In this document: positions 49,301 through 53,564 of the stretch, piece by piece
Position numbering within the stretch: the stretch's first letter is position 1
Layout: every line of letters begins with the position of its first letter
Assembly: GCA_020650975.1 (NCBI GenBank)
Contig: JAIPMN010006467.1
Span: 1-55,466 of the forward strand
Source of the DNA: Apostichopus californicus
Lineage: Eukaryota; Echinodermata; Holothuroidea; Aspidochirotida; Stichopodidae
Length of the DNA stretch: 55,466 bases
Reading direction: 5' to 3'
Program-made: the position numbers and the translations under genes
Notes under the pieces: generated by a model
Seen by the model: the letters and a program-made list of their open reading frames with translations, nothing else
Databases searched by the model: none
Told to the model about the DNA's origin: nothing

Positions 49301-49957
49301 GGGGAGGGGGAATAATGAAGTGTGGTCATAATAACATATGCCTTTGTCCACTGTTATGAATGTTGTGATTGTTGTGATATTACTCAATATTGATAACAAC
49401 CACTCCTTAATTAATGAAGTGAATATTCTACTCACATCAACTTGTTGTTAAATTATTTTTCCTTTTGTTTTTTGTCAAGGATGATGATGACTTGTTTGCT
49501 GCCAAACCAGCTCCAAAAAAGAAGGCAAAAGGGAAAAAAGTGAAGCCAGACTCGGATCTGTTTGCGGATACCACGGATATCTTTGCGGACTTACCGGCCA
49601 GCAAACCCAAGACCAAGAAGACTAAGAAGAATGCCGATCTGTTTAAGAATACAGGTGGAGGTGAGTATATCACTTTAAGCACCGGTCTACAGGGGTGAGG
49701 GTATCCAATCAGACTTGCTTGTCCGACCGTATGTGTCTGTCTTTCTGTTTGTCAAATTAAAAATCTAATTCATTTCTTCGGTAATTCCATCAATCTACAC
49801 AGATGACATCTTTTCATCGGACAGCAGCGGCACACCGACAAAAACCAAGAAGAAGGCCAAGAAAAAGACCGACAAGAAGCAGGTTTCGGACTCGATATTC
49901 GACACCAGCGCTCCAAGCATCTTTGACGATCCCCTCAATGCTACCAAGACAGAATGA
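4208..49957 (+). CDS. WASHC2: WASH complex subunit 2 (FAM21-like), whole gene, 30 coding exons
   Basis: Seen: 30 exons with GT-AG junctions and matching phases sum to 4491 nt, giving 1496 residues and a TGA stop. The head motif [15 protein letters not shown], the repeated DDLFG/GLF acidic motifs, the ANLAINP block, a GKRRLPSRR basic block and the terminal SIFDDPLNA all match vertebrate FAM21 in order. Known for the family: the helical head anchors FAM21 in the WASH complex (with WASHC1, 3, 4 and 5) on endosomes. The long disordered tail binds retromer VPS35 through LFa motifs, and also capping protein CapZ and other endosomal partners. Human FAM21 is about 1340 residues, so this copy is somewhat longer and richer in LF motifs (about 36). 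Its N-terminus carries a polyproline stretch that I do not recall in vertebrates. An additional 725-codon in-frame exon may exist in intron 25. Family identity is secure; exact ends of a few exons are predictions. Confidence 0.95.
4310..7888 (+). other. Intron 1
   Basis: AT-rich intron with many short shadow frames and no second gene. It holds a GATA-type microsatellite at about 7628-7662, and small inverted repeats near 5985-6035 (TTTCAAATG / CATTTGAAA). A short degenerate GTGGAGCCAT repeat lies near 7330-7405. It ends in a TAATAG acceptor. Confidence 0.7.
7889..8047 (+). CDS. WASHC2: WASHC2 exon 2 (residues 35-87)
   Basis: Phase 0 at both ends, 53 codons, donor GTAAGA. It encodes [16 protein letters not shown] and NWSLASDAG. 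These match the conserved FAM21 N-terminal segment (PW-x-EEIR-SS-WSLAADAG in vertebrates) that begins the WASH-complex-binding head. Confidence 0.95.
8048..11483 (+). other. Intron 2
   Basis: AT-rich intron. G-rich tracts occur at 8992-9028, 9778-9791 and 10504-10530. A frame at 9511-9759 (82 codons, lysine-rich end) has no recognisable similarity and no splice context. No RNA gene or transposon terminus was recognised. Confidence 0.65.
11484..11648 (+). CDS. WASHC2: WASHC2 exon 3 (residues 88-142)
   Basis: 55 codons, phase 0/0, acceptor CGTGCAG, donor GTAAGT. It encodes [20 protein letters not shown] and [15 protein letters not shown]. This is the most conserved part of the FAM21 head, predicted helical, and the part of the protein that joins the WASH core complex. 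Confidence 0.97.
12905..13330. repeat. 165-bp tandem repeat, about 2.5 copies
   Basis: The phrase CTCTCTGTTAACAT, then ATCAATACTGATC, recurs at about 12915, 13080 and 13243, followed each time by ATTAACACCTCCAATCTCCAT-like text. The spacing is about 163-165 bp. Confidence 0.85.
14146..14537. mobile_element. hAT-like non-autonomous DNA transposon (MITE)
   Basis: The 392-bp element starts CAGTGGCGGAGC and ends GCTCCGCCACTG, a perfect 12-bp terminal inverted repeat. It is flanked by TTCATAAC (14138-14145) and TTCATACA (14538-14545), an imperfect 8-bp target duplication. CAGTGGCGGA-type ends with 8-bp duplications are typical of hAT non-autonomous elements. The interior has no transposase frame. 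Confidence 0.85.
15899..15970 (+). CDS. WASHC2: WASHC2 exon 4 (residues 143-166)
   Basis: 24 codons, phase 0/0, donor GTAAAA. It encodes [17 protein letters not shown], continuing FIEN-RVYDEEVEEP of vertebrate FAM21. The acidic and charged end suggests a flexible link between head helices. Confidence 0.95.
15971..16650 (+). other. Intron 4
   Basis: Short AT-rich intron with a poly-C tract at about 16202-16217. Nothing else was recognised. Confidence 0.65.
16651..16827 (+). CDS. WASHC2: WASHC2 exon 5 (residues 167-225)
   Basis: 59 codons, phase 0/0, acceptor TCTCAAG, donor GTAAGT. It encodes [36 protein letters not shown] and DPILEPK. These match the vertebrate head segment ([23 protein letters not shown], then GNSDSEEDDA and ILEPK). 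The last 36 nt and the donor are the source of the array in the next intron. Confidence 0.96.
16792..17545 (+). repeat. Array of about seven 106-114-bp units carrying the exon 5 end and its donor
   Basis: Each unit repeats the exon 5 tail text CTACAnATCTGTTGATCC, AATTCTGGAACC, then AAGGTAA-type donor text, then intron text (CTCATAATGG, TTGATCTTACCAAATAACG). Anchor ACCTAC lies at 16792, 16905, 17013, 17123 and 17237, with two more diverged units near 17340 and 17450. Copies diverge with distance from the real exon. Units from the third on have ACCATAAGG, which breaks the codon frame. Confidence 0.9.
17775..17868 (+). CDS. WASHC2: WASHC2 exon 6 (residues 226-257)
   Basis: 94 nt, phase 0 in and 1 out, acceptor TTGTAG, donor GTAGAT. 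It encodes [18 protein letters not shown] and [13 protein letters not shown], matching vertebrate [28 protein letters not shown]. This is the end of the conserved head. Confidence 0.96.
17869..20181 (+). other. Intron 6
   Basis: AT-rich intron without a recognised gene. A G-rich tract lies at 18472-18506 and a low-complexity AT tract at 19435-19475. Confidence 0.65.
20182..20255 (+). CDS. WASHC2: WASHC2 exon 7 (residues 257-281)
   Basis: 74 nt, phase 1 in and 0 out, donor GTAAGA. Encodes an acidic/serine stretch ([18 protein letters not shown], then SDLSESD), equivalent to the acidic region after the FAM21 head. There is no sequence-specific similarity beyond composition; placement follows phase and order. 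Confidence 0.85.
20238..20440 (+). repeat. Tandem duplication of the exon 7 end plus donor (two copies, about 111 bp)
   Basis: CAGATCTCTCAGAATCAGAT, then GTAAGAAAT, in exon 7 and intron 7 is copied at 20348-20375 as CAGATCTCTCAGATTCAGAT, GTAAGAAAT. The shared intron text continues (GCCTCAAATnAGTTTGGTT, TACTCCA, TTTTTAAC). The second copy sits behind TTTATTCAG, so it could in principle act as a 17-nt micro-exon (20350-20366). Confidence 0.85.
21279..21362 (+). CDS. WASHC2: WASHC2 exon 8 (residues 282-309)
   Basis: 28 codons, phase 0/0, acceptor GTTCACAG, donor GTATAA. Encodes [18 protein letters not shown] plus a serine/lysine end. Composition fits the acidic linker of FAM21. Confidence 0.85.
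21330..21845 (+). repeat. Four tandem copies of the exon 8 end plus donor (period about 158-164 bp)
   Basis: The exon 8 tail GGATCTCAGTCAGC, TAGTACAGCCAAG, followed by a GT, recurs with tails ending at 21362, 21520, 21678 and 21842. Between them the intron text (AACAAACCCATATT, GGTCCTCTCTAACACTGGAG, AGGAGGGTCAGGGAGGGG) also repeats. The copies are highly similar, so the array is recent. Confidence 0.92.
22281..22394 (+). CDS. WASHC2: WASHC2 exon 9 (residues 310-347)
   Basis: 38 codons, phase 0/0, acceptor AAATTGTAG, donor GTTGGT. It encodes [17 protein letters not shown], the first LF-acidic (LFa-type) motif of the protein, and ends in a lysine cluster. Confidence 0.92.
22552..22627 (+). CDS. 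WASHC2: WASHC2 exon 10 (residues 348-373)
   Basis: 76 nt, phase 0 in and 1 out, donor GTAAGT. It encodes [19 protein letters not shown], matching the vertebrate FAM21 segment SFADELAARIKGDAMG. Confidence 0.94.
22628..23580 (+). other. Intron 10
   Basis: Mostly occupied by a degenerate minisatellite (next entry). The remainder is AT-rich and featureless, ending in TTCGTAG before exon 11. Confidence 0.7.
22920..23285. repeat. Degenerate minisatellite, unit about 35 bp, about ten copies
   Basis: The phrases GTTAACACTCnCACTATAAA and TGTTAGACCTACA recur throughout with substitutions and small indels. Copies near 23150-23215 are the most alike. Confidence 0.8.
23581..23703 (+). CDS. WASHC2: WASHC2 exon 11 (residues 373-414)
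   Basis: 123 nt, phase 1 in and 1 out, acceptor CTTCGTAG, donor GTACGG. Encodes a lysine-rich linker with [15 protein letters not shown]. This strongly basic run could act as a membrane- or nucleus-directed signal, but nothing shows that. It has composition but not clear sequence similarity to vertebrate FAM21. Confidence 0.85.
23704..24962 (+). other. Intron 11
   Basis: AT-rich. The stretch 23970-24130 begins AAAGTAAAGTAAAATTTATT and resembles the start of a retroelement tail, but no family is certain. Confidence 0.55.
24963..25075 (+). CDS. WASHC2: WASHC2 exon 12 (residues 414-451)
   Basis: 113 nt, phase 1 in and 0 out, donor GTAAGA. It encodes [31 protein letters not shown] and DNNDDGD. 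It resembles the vertebrate stretch [20 protein letters not shown] with GGGLFSGGKGLFDDED, although the order of GLF units is shuffled. Three LF motifs. Confidence 0.94.
25220..25289 (+). CDS. WASHC2: WASHC2 exon 13 (residues 452-475)
   Basis: 70 nt, phase 0 in and 1 out, acceptor CGTCAAG, donor GTAAGT. Encodes [18 protein letters not shown], one LF-acidic motif. Confidence 0.9.
25487..25611 (+). CDS. WASHC2: WASHC2 exon 14 (residues 475-516)
   Basis: 125 nt, phase 1 in and 0 out, acceptor CATCAG, donor GTAACA. Lysine/arginine-rich start, then [18 protein letters not shown], a paired LFa motif of the form LF-acidic-LF that binds VPS35 in vertebrate FAM21. Confidence 0.93.
25840..25945 (+). 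CDS. WASHC2: WASHC2 exon 15 (residues 517-552)
   Basis: 106 nt, phase 0 in and 1 out, donor GTAAGA. Encodes [17 protein letters not shown], a textbook LFa pair with lysine-rich flanks. Confidence 0.94.
25946..26589 (+). other. Intron 15
   Basis: AT-rich intron. The 61-codon frame at 26134-26319 has no similarity or splice context. No repeat was recognised. Confidence 0.6.
26590..26705 (+). CDS. WASHC2: WASHC2 exon 16 (residues 552-590)
   Basis: 116 nt, phase 1 in and 0 out, acceptor TTTTGCAG. Encodes [18 protein letters not shown], an LFa pair, then KPKKK leading into the conserved motif of exon 17. Confidence 0.94.
26706..27097 (+). other. Intron 16
   Basis: Poly-G tract at 26749-26761, otherwise AT-rich with nothing recognised. 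Confidence 0.6.
27098..27252 (+). CDS. WASHC2: WASHC2 exon 17 (residues 591-642)
   Basis: 155 nt, phase 0 in and 2 out, donor GTATGA. Begins [18 protein letters not shown], matching vertebrate KIPAGAVSVFLGDTDVFG, then a serine run and a KPKPKPKP stretch. No LF pair. This is the first of three lysine-flanked (A/G)GxVxxFGG motifs in the protein. Confidence 0.92.
27620..27658 (-). ncRNA. Hammerhead-like ribozyme relic of Penelope-type retroelement
   Basis: Read on the minus strand, the parts in order are GCCT, TTGAAGA, GATCC-TGCTA-GGATC (5-bp stem II with loop), GAAAC, GTC and AGGC. GCCT and AGGC can form stem I, GAAA is the conserved strand and GTC the cleavage triplet. The core CUGANGA reads UUGAAGA, so the essential C3 is changed and activity is doubtful. 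Metazoan Penelope-like elements are known to carry such minimal hammerheads with CGAAACGTC. Confidence 0.6.
27659..27985. repeat. Purine-rich tract next to the hammerhead relic
   Basis: Over 300 bases almost entirely of A and G (GGGAGAAG-type text), including a poly-G tract near 27942-27952. The opposite-strand 124-codon frame is an artefact of this composition. It may be the degraded body of the retroelement. Confidence 0.5.
28371..28758 (+). mobile_element. tRNA-derived SINE
   Basis: The head has box A text TGGTCGAGTGGTTAAGGC (28383-28400) and box B GGTTCGAGTCC (28427-28437), as in a tRNA gene. It is followed by GTGTCCTTGGGCAAGGCAC and CCCAGGTGTATAAATGGG, a central text shared by SINE superfamilies of marine invertebrates (possibly the Nin type, from memory). 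The end is GTGCTATATAAGAAC with TTATTAG repeats, a LINE-like tail. Not a functional tRNA: the acceptor ends do not pair. Confidence 0.85.
29100..29205 (+). CDS. WASHC2: WASHC2 exon 18 (residues 642-677)
   Basis: 106 nt, phase 2 in and 0 out, acceptor TTTTTCAG. Encodes [18 protein letters not shown], an LFa pair, in a lysine-rich setting. Confidence 0.94.
29206..30580 (+). other. Intron 18
   Basis: AT-rich intron with a GTGTGTGCG-type dinucleotide stretch near 30333-30370. No gene or repeat family recognised. Confidence 0.6.
30581..30675 (+). CDS. WASHC2: WASHC2 exon 19 (residues 678-709)
   Basis: 95 nt, phase 0 in and 2 out, acceptor TCTCACAG, donor GTAAGT. Encodes [18 protein letters not shown], an LFa pair with a long acidic spacer. 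Confidence 0.94.
30676..31178 (+). other. Intron 19
   Basis: AT-rich. A short repeat of ACACATAGAGT text lies near 31060-31100. Nothing else. Confidence 0.6.
31179..31272 (+). CDS. WASHC2: WASHC2 exon 20 (residues 709-740)
   Basis: 94 nt, phase 2 in and 0 out, acceptor CTCCACAG, donor GTGAGT. Encodes [20 protein letters not shown], fusing the second (A/G)GxVxxFGG motif directly to an LF motif. Confidence 0.94.
31273..31779 (+). other. Intron 20
   Basis: AT-rich, with a TA microsatellite near 31397-31413 and ATT repeats near 31440-31455. Confidence 0.6.
31780..31944 (+). CDS. WASHC2: WASHC2 exon 21 (residues 741-795)
   Basis: 55 codons, phase 0/0, acceptor ATCGTTAG, donor GTGAGA. Encodes [20 protein letters not shown] (an LFa pair with asparagine in the first position after LF) and a glutamate run. 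Confidence 0.92.
31945..33356 (+). other. Intron 21
   Basis: Holds a 12-bp minisatellite (32464-32547) and a G-rich tract at 32950-32975. Otherwise AT-rich. Confidence 0.65.
32464..32547. repeat. 12-bp minisatellite, seven copies
   Basis: Seven uninterrupted units of CCTAACRCTAGG, where R is A in units 1-3 and 5 and G in units 4, 6 and 7. Each junction makes the palindrome AGGCCT. The minus strand contains TTAGGC once per unit. The reading frame through it (RPNTRPNA) is a by-product. Confidence 0.95.
33357..33479 (+). CDS. WASHC2: WASHC2 exon 22 (residues 796-836)
   Basis: 41 codons, phase 0/0, acceptor TTCGCAG, donor GTAAGA. Encodes [18 protein letters not shown] and VDLFGSSSP, three hydrophobic-F acidic motifs. 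Confidence 0.94.
33480..34808 (+). other. Intron 22
   Basis: C-rich tract at 33658-33672 and low-complexity A-rich text near 34022-34044. No gene. Confidence 0.6.
34809..35198 (+). CDS. WASHC2: WASHC2 exon 23 (residues 837-966)
   Basis: 130 codons, phase 0/0, acceptor CATGTTAG, donor GTTTGC (weak). Encodes [29 protein letters not shown], a lysine-rich block, and [19 protein letters not shown]: five LF motifs, the densest cluster in the tail. Confidence 0.94.
35199..35780 (+). other. Intron 23
   Basis: Contains a short triplicated GTCGCCCCATTTGTC text at 35670-35705. Nothing else. Confidence 0.6.
35781..35969 (+). CDS. WASHC2: WASHC2 exon 24 (residues 967-1029)
   Basis: 63 codons, phase 0/0, acceptor TTGTTCAG, donor GTAGGA. 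Encodes [17 protein letters not shown], the third motif of this type, then a serine/proline-rich segment. No LF pair; this marks the change from the LFa tail to the proline-rich region. Confidence 0.92.
35970..37378 (+). other. Intron 24
   Basis: G-rich tract 36523-36603 (GGGGATGGGGTGAGG-type) with quadruplex potential on the plus strand, which is the RNA sense. Otherwise AT-rich. Confidence 0.6.
37379..37537 (+). CDS. WASHC2: WASHC2 exon 25 (residues 1030-1082)
   Basis: 53 codons, phase 0/0, acceptor AACCTCAG, donor GTTTGC. Encodes alanine/proline/lysine-rich sequence and ends [11 protein letters not shown]. In vertebrate FAM21 the equivalent end (TRIGKIQ) runs straight into ANLAINP, here exon 26. 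Confidence 0.92.
40862..43036 (+). CDS. Giant in-frame cassette exon candidate (725 codons) or nested gene
   Basis: An open frame of 744 codons (40835-43069, stop TAG) begins just inside a perfect acceptor (TTTACTTTTCAG, exon start 40862). It has a phase-0 donor AAG|GTGTGT after 43036, 30 nt before the frame's stop codon ends. Exon 25 ends and exon 26 begins in phase 0, so inclusion keeps the WASHC2 frame and would give about 2221 residues. An earlier phase-0 donor, CAG|GTAAAA after 42139, would give 426 codons. Alternatively the frame runs to 43069 as a terminal exon, with AATAAA at 43206-43211. The product is disordered, serine/proline/arginine-rich, with SH3-type ligands: PPPPLPKPR (about residues 225-233 of the exon), [28 protein letters not shown] and PQVAPKPR (about 682-689). 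I recognise no domain and know of no vertebrate counterpart. That it is coding is strongly suggested by length; its membership in WASHC2 is inference. Confidence 0.65.
43140..43700. repeat. Degenerate short repeats of GAGGACAT / GAGACATGG type
   Basis: The phrases GAGGACATTAGAGGACA, GTGTAAGTGAATGAGGAGAC and CATGGTGAGACATAGCAG recur irregularly across 43170-43520. The opposite-strand frames here are histidine/serine/methionine-rich artefacts of the repeat. Confidence 0.7.
43739..44029. repeat. 72-bp tandem repeat, four copies
   Basis: Units begin near 43739, 43811, 43883 and 43954. Each reads (G/T)ATGAATATTTATAAGGTGA, then GGTGGATGCAGAGAACATAG, GCAAGCCATGTGAGAAATTA, with scattered substitutions. 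The array lies about 700 bp past the giant ORF. Confidence 0.88.
44152..44310. mobile_element. Possible MITE with imperfect terminal inverted repeats
   Basis: Starts CAGTGTTGTAGTTCTTGAG and ends GTCAAGACTACACT, roughly inverted. The interior has TCGGTCTAGAG / CAGTCTCGACTCTC text unlike the flanks. No convincing target duplication was found. Confidence 0.4.
46142..46267 (+). CDS. WASHC2: WASHC2 exon 26 (residues 1083-1124)
   Basis: 42 codons, phase 0/0, acceptor TCCACAG, donor GTGATT. Encodes [17 protein letters not shown] and [17 protein letters not shown], matching vertebrate ANLAINPAALLPTAAS and VSFDLPAQADTLHSANK. This block precedes the capping-protein-binding segment. Confidence 0.96.
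46268..46763 (+). other. Intron 26
   Basis: AT-rich; nothing recognised. Confidence 0.6.
46764..47451 (+). CDS. WASHC2: WASHC2 exon 27 (residues 1125-1354)
   Basis: 688 nt, phase 0 in and 1 out, acceptor TATACAG, donor GTAAGC. Begins [19 protein letters not shown], matching the vertebrate capping-protein-interaction segment (KMRGKRRPQTRAARR). LFa motifs follow: [40 protein letters not shown] and DDDLFASS, plus SDIFSDS. GC content is higher than in neighbouring introns, as expected for coding sequence. The long opposite-strand frame at 46598-47494 is its shadow. Confidence 0.95.
47893..47964 (-). repeat. tRNA-derived repeat head (tRNA-Thr-like), minus strand
   Basis: On the minus strand: GGGCTAAATAGCTCAGTTGG (box A region), CCTGTAACC (anticodon-loop-like, TGT) and GGTTTCAATCC (box B). 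The acceptor arms (GGGCTAA, TTCTAGC) pair poorly, so this is a SINE head or decayed tRNA, not an active gene. Confidence 0.65.
48020..48043 (+). repeat. Second, 5'-truncated tRNA-like box B, plus strand
   Basis: CACTGGTTCAAATCCCG followed by TTCTAGC matches the 3' half of the minus-strand head at 47893 (CACTGGTTTCAATCCTG, TTCTAGC). The two lie head to head, about 55 bp apart. Confidence 0.6.
48800..48917 (+). repeat. LINE/SINE 3' tail with ATA/ATG microsatellite
   Basis: TGTAAGCGCCCTTGAACATG, AAAAGAGTGCTATATAAATT, then GGTAAATAATAATAATGATA. The AGCGCC..GCTATATAAAT..(TAA)n pattern is the usual 3' end of CR1/L2-type retroelements and the SINEs they mobilise. The SINE at 28371 ends with a similar GCTATATAAGAAC. 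Confidence 0.75.
48936..49030 (+). CDS. WASHC2: WASHC2 exon 28 (residues 1354-1385)
   Basis: 95 nt, phase 1 in and 0 out, acceptor TTTTCAG, donor GTAAGA. Encodes [18 protein letters not shown] and a five-alanine run from a GCA repeat. One LFa motif. Confidence 0.94.
49031..49479 (+). other. Intron 28
   Basis: G-rich tracts at 49096-49107 and 49270-49310. Otherwise featureless. Confidence 0.6.
49480..49660 (+). CDS. WASHC2: WASHC2 exon 29 (residues 1386-1446)
   Basis: 181 nt, phase 0 in and 1 out, acceptor TTGTCAAG, donor GTGAGT. Encodes [37 protein letters not shown] and NADLFKNTG, matching the vertebrate C-terminal region (SNLFDDNIDIFADLTVKPK). C-terminal LFa motifs are among the best retromer binders in vertebrate FAM21. 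Confidence 0.96.
49803..49957 (+). CDS. WASHC2: WASHC2 exon 30 (residues 1446-1496, stop codon)
   Basis: 155 nt, phase 1 in, acceptor TCTACACAG, stop TGA at 49955-49957. Encodes [18 protein letters not shown] and [16 protein letters not shown]. The end matches vertebrate FAM21 (DDIFSSG.., [10 protein letters not shown]), fixing the C-terminus. Confidence 0.97.
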
Positions 49958-52390
49958 ACACAAAACTGCACTGTTTTGGTTCAAAATTAAAAAAACAAAT
50001 AATTGCCAAATTTGTTACTTTTAGCTGATGATGCTGGGTCTCCATCTTGACCAAACTTTATGACTAGGCTTGGGTGATTATATTCTCACTTTGAGAATGG
50101 AGTCTTTCAAAGAAGATATATTTTGTATTTTTTGGTTTTTTGGTTGCTATGATTGATCAAAAGTTGCTAGTGAGATGGTGAATATTGCTAACTTGACCAT
50201 GACACTAGGGTCTAACAGTGGTGATTTGTATTAGATTTTGAGCAATACACCTTCTAAGGAGTAGATATTTGGCAAAGAAAACAGAAAATTAGGAAAATCA
50301 ATGTTAGACATGAACTTGTTTCTCGTAGTCATCAGACCAATCGGTTAAAAAACCGAATTTTGTATTGAATATACAAGTCTGGTGAGACCATACTTGACTA
50401 TGAAAGAAAAAACTGACTTTGTATTGAATATACAAGTCTTGAAGACTAACTTTCCGTTGCTTGCAAGTGAAGTTTTTTGCTTGTCGCTACAAAATGCAGA
50501 GAGTAATGAAACGTGATACCTTGTTATGTTTAGCTGGACCTGAGATGTCCATCGCTGCTATGTACACTGTGTTGTGGGTATTTACCGTAGCTGTATGTAT
50601 TGACTGTGCACTAGTGTCTGGTTACCGACAGTGGCAAGCTGTTTGCGTATTTTCTGGGATCGATGGTGGTGTCTAACACTTCTGTTACACCTCATTCAAA
50701 ACTAGGTCAGATTACCGGCGTTAGACGTTTCTTTTTGCGCAAGTCTTCACACCCTTTAAAACGGAGGGAGTATGGCTGTGAGGTTGTTGAATTTGACACC
50801 CATATAATATTCAATTCCTTTGAAAAAAGAAGAAGTTATTCTAATGTTTTTTATACAAAATAGAAATGTTAACAGCAATATGGAATATTTGCAACATGAG
50901 ACTTCAGTGCTTTATAAGTCGGAATTTGTAATGTTTGCAAACTTGTTGCTAATTTTATGTGTAAGAGAAGAAATGAAATTGTTTAAAACTTCTACACTAG
51001 CAAAGAAAAATGGAGAGAAATCACTGAAAATTGATATGATCGGTGATTGGATAGATAAAACATTTCGCCCTGTCAGTTACAAAATCATTCCTATCTTTAC
51101 CCCTTCTACTTTCTTGATTTTTTCGGACTTTTTTTTTTACCAAATTAAGTGACTAAATTAATGTGTTAATTGCTCATTTCAAATTTTCTTTTTTTGCGTG
51201 GTAGAGAAGGTTGTCATGCGTTTAATTTGATCTGAAATTTTTTATAATTTGTACAAAAAGATGAAAAATAGAAAGAAAAGATAGGAGCTATTTTCATCAT
51301 TGTTATATCAATTTGTTATCCAACTCAGTTTAATACTTGTATGGGTCATTATGTATGTCTCTGTATGTGTCAGTATGTATGTATGTCTGCGTGAGCAGAG
51401 ATGACGAAAGGACTTACATGACATGTAATATAAGAAGTGTCATTTGTTTATCAAGATGGTGAAAAACCGGTTGATTCTTTTGTACGATAATGTTATTTAT
51501 TAGAATCTTAGATCAAACCTTTCGTAATTGTCAGAGAGTGGGGCGTGCATGTGAATATGCGATCAATGTGATTTTGTTTCTGAATAATCTATCGGCAATA
51601 TGATAATGAATCAATTTTGAGTTTGTTGTTTTTAATATGATGAGTTGATGACTAAATATTAAACTTTTTTTCTAGCAAATTACAACCCAACCCACCATAC
51701 CCACCATGACCCACTAGCTCTATTGTCCAAGTCATAGGGTCATTACAACGTTGCATGGCTAAAACTTTGTCTGGAGAAAATGGTTAAGCAAAATGTAGAA
51801 CAAACCCATGCATTTGATGACTATGAATGGAAGGAATCGATCGGGTATGGTATGTTGCAGATTGAAAATATGGAATAGCCCGATGCCCCTGACCCTCCCA
51901 AGCACCCTCCATCCCTCTCACCACCCTCTCTATGACTGAGTGTAAATTTTAAGGATCTATATATGATCTGATGAATCTTGACAGAAGACAGCAATGTAAG
52001 GAAAGACAAATTGTCCAAAGTCTATAATGTGGTACCTTCAGTGACCCTCCTTGAGTGGCCCTCCTTCACCCCTCACAGCCCACTTCAGCTCCTTCCCCAT
52101 ACTTCAATCCACCATGCAACTCATCCCCTTATATGTTAATCATAATTTTAAGGAACTTAGGCAATGTGCTAAGAAGTGCCGTCATTTGCTGATGCCTCTT
52201 TTTTGGTGGGGGGGGGGGGGTATTTTAACCCCCCTGTGTGTACCTTTCACATGTACCATGTTTCCACCAATTAAATTTCATATTGGATAAGATAGAATTT
52301 AGTATATATTTGAGTACTTGTTCAATTTATGGAAAGGTTTGTGCATATTAAATCAAACTGTAAATAAAATGAAGGAATAAACTGGTAGTA
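49958..52390 (+). other. Probable WASHC2 3' UTR and flank
   Basis: About 2.4 kb without recognisable coding. ATTAAA occurs at about 49985 and 51658. The first canonical AATAAA is at 52363-52368, with a second, GAATAAAC, at about 52374-52381; either could be the main polyadenylation signal. A GTATGTATGTC-type microsatellite lies at 51335-51390, a C-rich tract at about 51889-51925 and a poly-G tract near 52206-52220. Several short frames (for example 50461-50676) have no support. Confidence 0.5.
52363..52368 (+). terminator. Candidate polyadenylation signal AATAAA
   Basis: Canonical hexamer followed closely by a second one. The best candidate for the WASHC2 transcript end, assuming a long 3' UTR. 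Confidence 0.45.
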
Positions 52391-52539
52391 AAATTGATCA
52401 TTTATCTTGTTCATTCGTCATTTTCTCTGTCATTCTTTGCATTTACTATTTCACTATGGACGTACTTTATAGCTGAATATACCCAGAATGCACCATTCAT
52501 GTCTAAACTTTCTCATTTTAACATAACGCCACGAAAATG

Positions 52540-52760
52540 ATTTTTTTGTCCCGTAGGTGTTGTCACGCATCTTGAAACCGCGTTCGTTAAAAGCGCAATT
52601 CAAAATAGATGGCGCTACTATAGAACTTTCTTCGTGTTTGTAGTTAAACGTTGTATTGAGCGCATGCGCGCGGAGGTTAATTCAAACTTGTAAATTTTGT
52701 CAGCTGTGTGCAGTTCGAAGCCAACGAAATAGTTGTGATAGAAAACAGGACAACTTTTGT
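52540..52760 (+). promoter_or_regulatory. Candidate promoter and non-coding first exon of a downstream gene
   Basis: This segment is richer in CG dinucleotides than the surroundings. It contains GCGCATGCGCG at about 52660-52670, a perfect NRF1-type palindrome, typical of animal core promoters. Downstream, TTTTGTAAGTC gives a consensus splice donor at 52759, so a 5' UTR exon ending at 52758 is plausible. No coding exon follows within the window. Confidence 0.4.
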
Positions 52761-53307
52761 AAGTCAAAGCAAAATAGTAATGCAGTTTATTATAATTATA
52801 CCATTATTTTAAGATCTGTTCTATTGTTAATATTAGTCTTATGTAAACTGTTTATATAAGCATTCAGTTTCATGTCTTGTCAGCAGCCTACTGTAGCCTA
52901 ACATTAATAATACCTGAGGCCTAGGCTATGTCCATCAGGAGATTGCTTGAATAGCCCTAACGTAAGGCATATTCAAAGGCGTTCCAACGTTTTGCCACGC
53001 ACAAAAGCAGTAATTTTATATCAAACAAAGGCATACCATTTTGGGAGTAAGGTTCTACTATATATCATTGACAATGTTAAGTGACCACAGATTATTTAGA
53101 CTTAGGCTACCAAAGTATACTATCACTATCAGAATGTGGCGTTATTTAAGAAAGAATGATAAATTCATGCTGAGAGTGAAAGTTCTACTTCTTCTAGCCC
53201 AAAATTTCTTTGGTTGGGGTTAACCTAACATAGCTGAGGTCCTGAATGTGACATGCCTTTTATTCTGTGGCAAATGTTGGGAGCGTTGGTGGGTCTACTG
53301 TATAGTA

Positions 53308-53564
53308 AGTATTGCTAATTTCGGAACACTGCGAATTTCGGACACCCCTAAGAAATGCACGATTTTACCGTGACAACCTACAGGAAGAGCCAAATTTCAC
53401 CAAAAAGTACGAAATGACCCGTGTGCAAGTAAATACTTACATATTTGTCAATAAAATGACGGAGATCTATGAAGTCTGTTATAATTACTGAAAGAGCAAC
53501 TGCGCCACCAATTTTATCACCAGCGCCACACTGTGGGACTGTGTGTCCGAAAATTAGCAATACT
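53308..53564. repeat. Inverted repeat, about 22-bp arms, 257 bp overall
   Basis: The left arm AGTATTGCTAATTTCGGAAC (53308 on) and right arm GTGTCCGAAAATTAGCAATA (53543 on) are reverse complements with one or two differences. Related CGAATTTCGGACACC and GTCCGGAATTAG text at about 53331 and 53749 suggests a repeated, possibly MITE-like, unit. Confidence 0.6.

Noticed and set aside
50461..51152. Several 66-110-codon frames after the WASHC2 stop
   Set aside because: They lie in the probable 3' UTR, overlap one another and show no domain or splice context.
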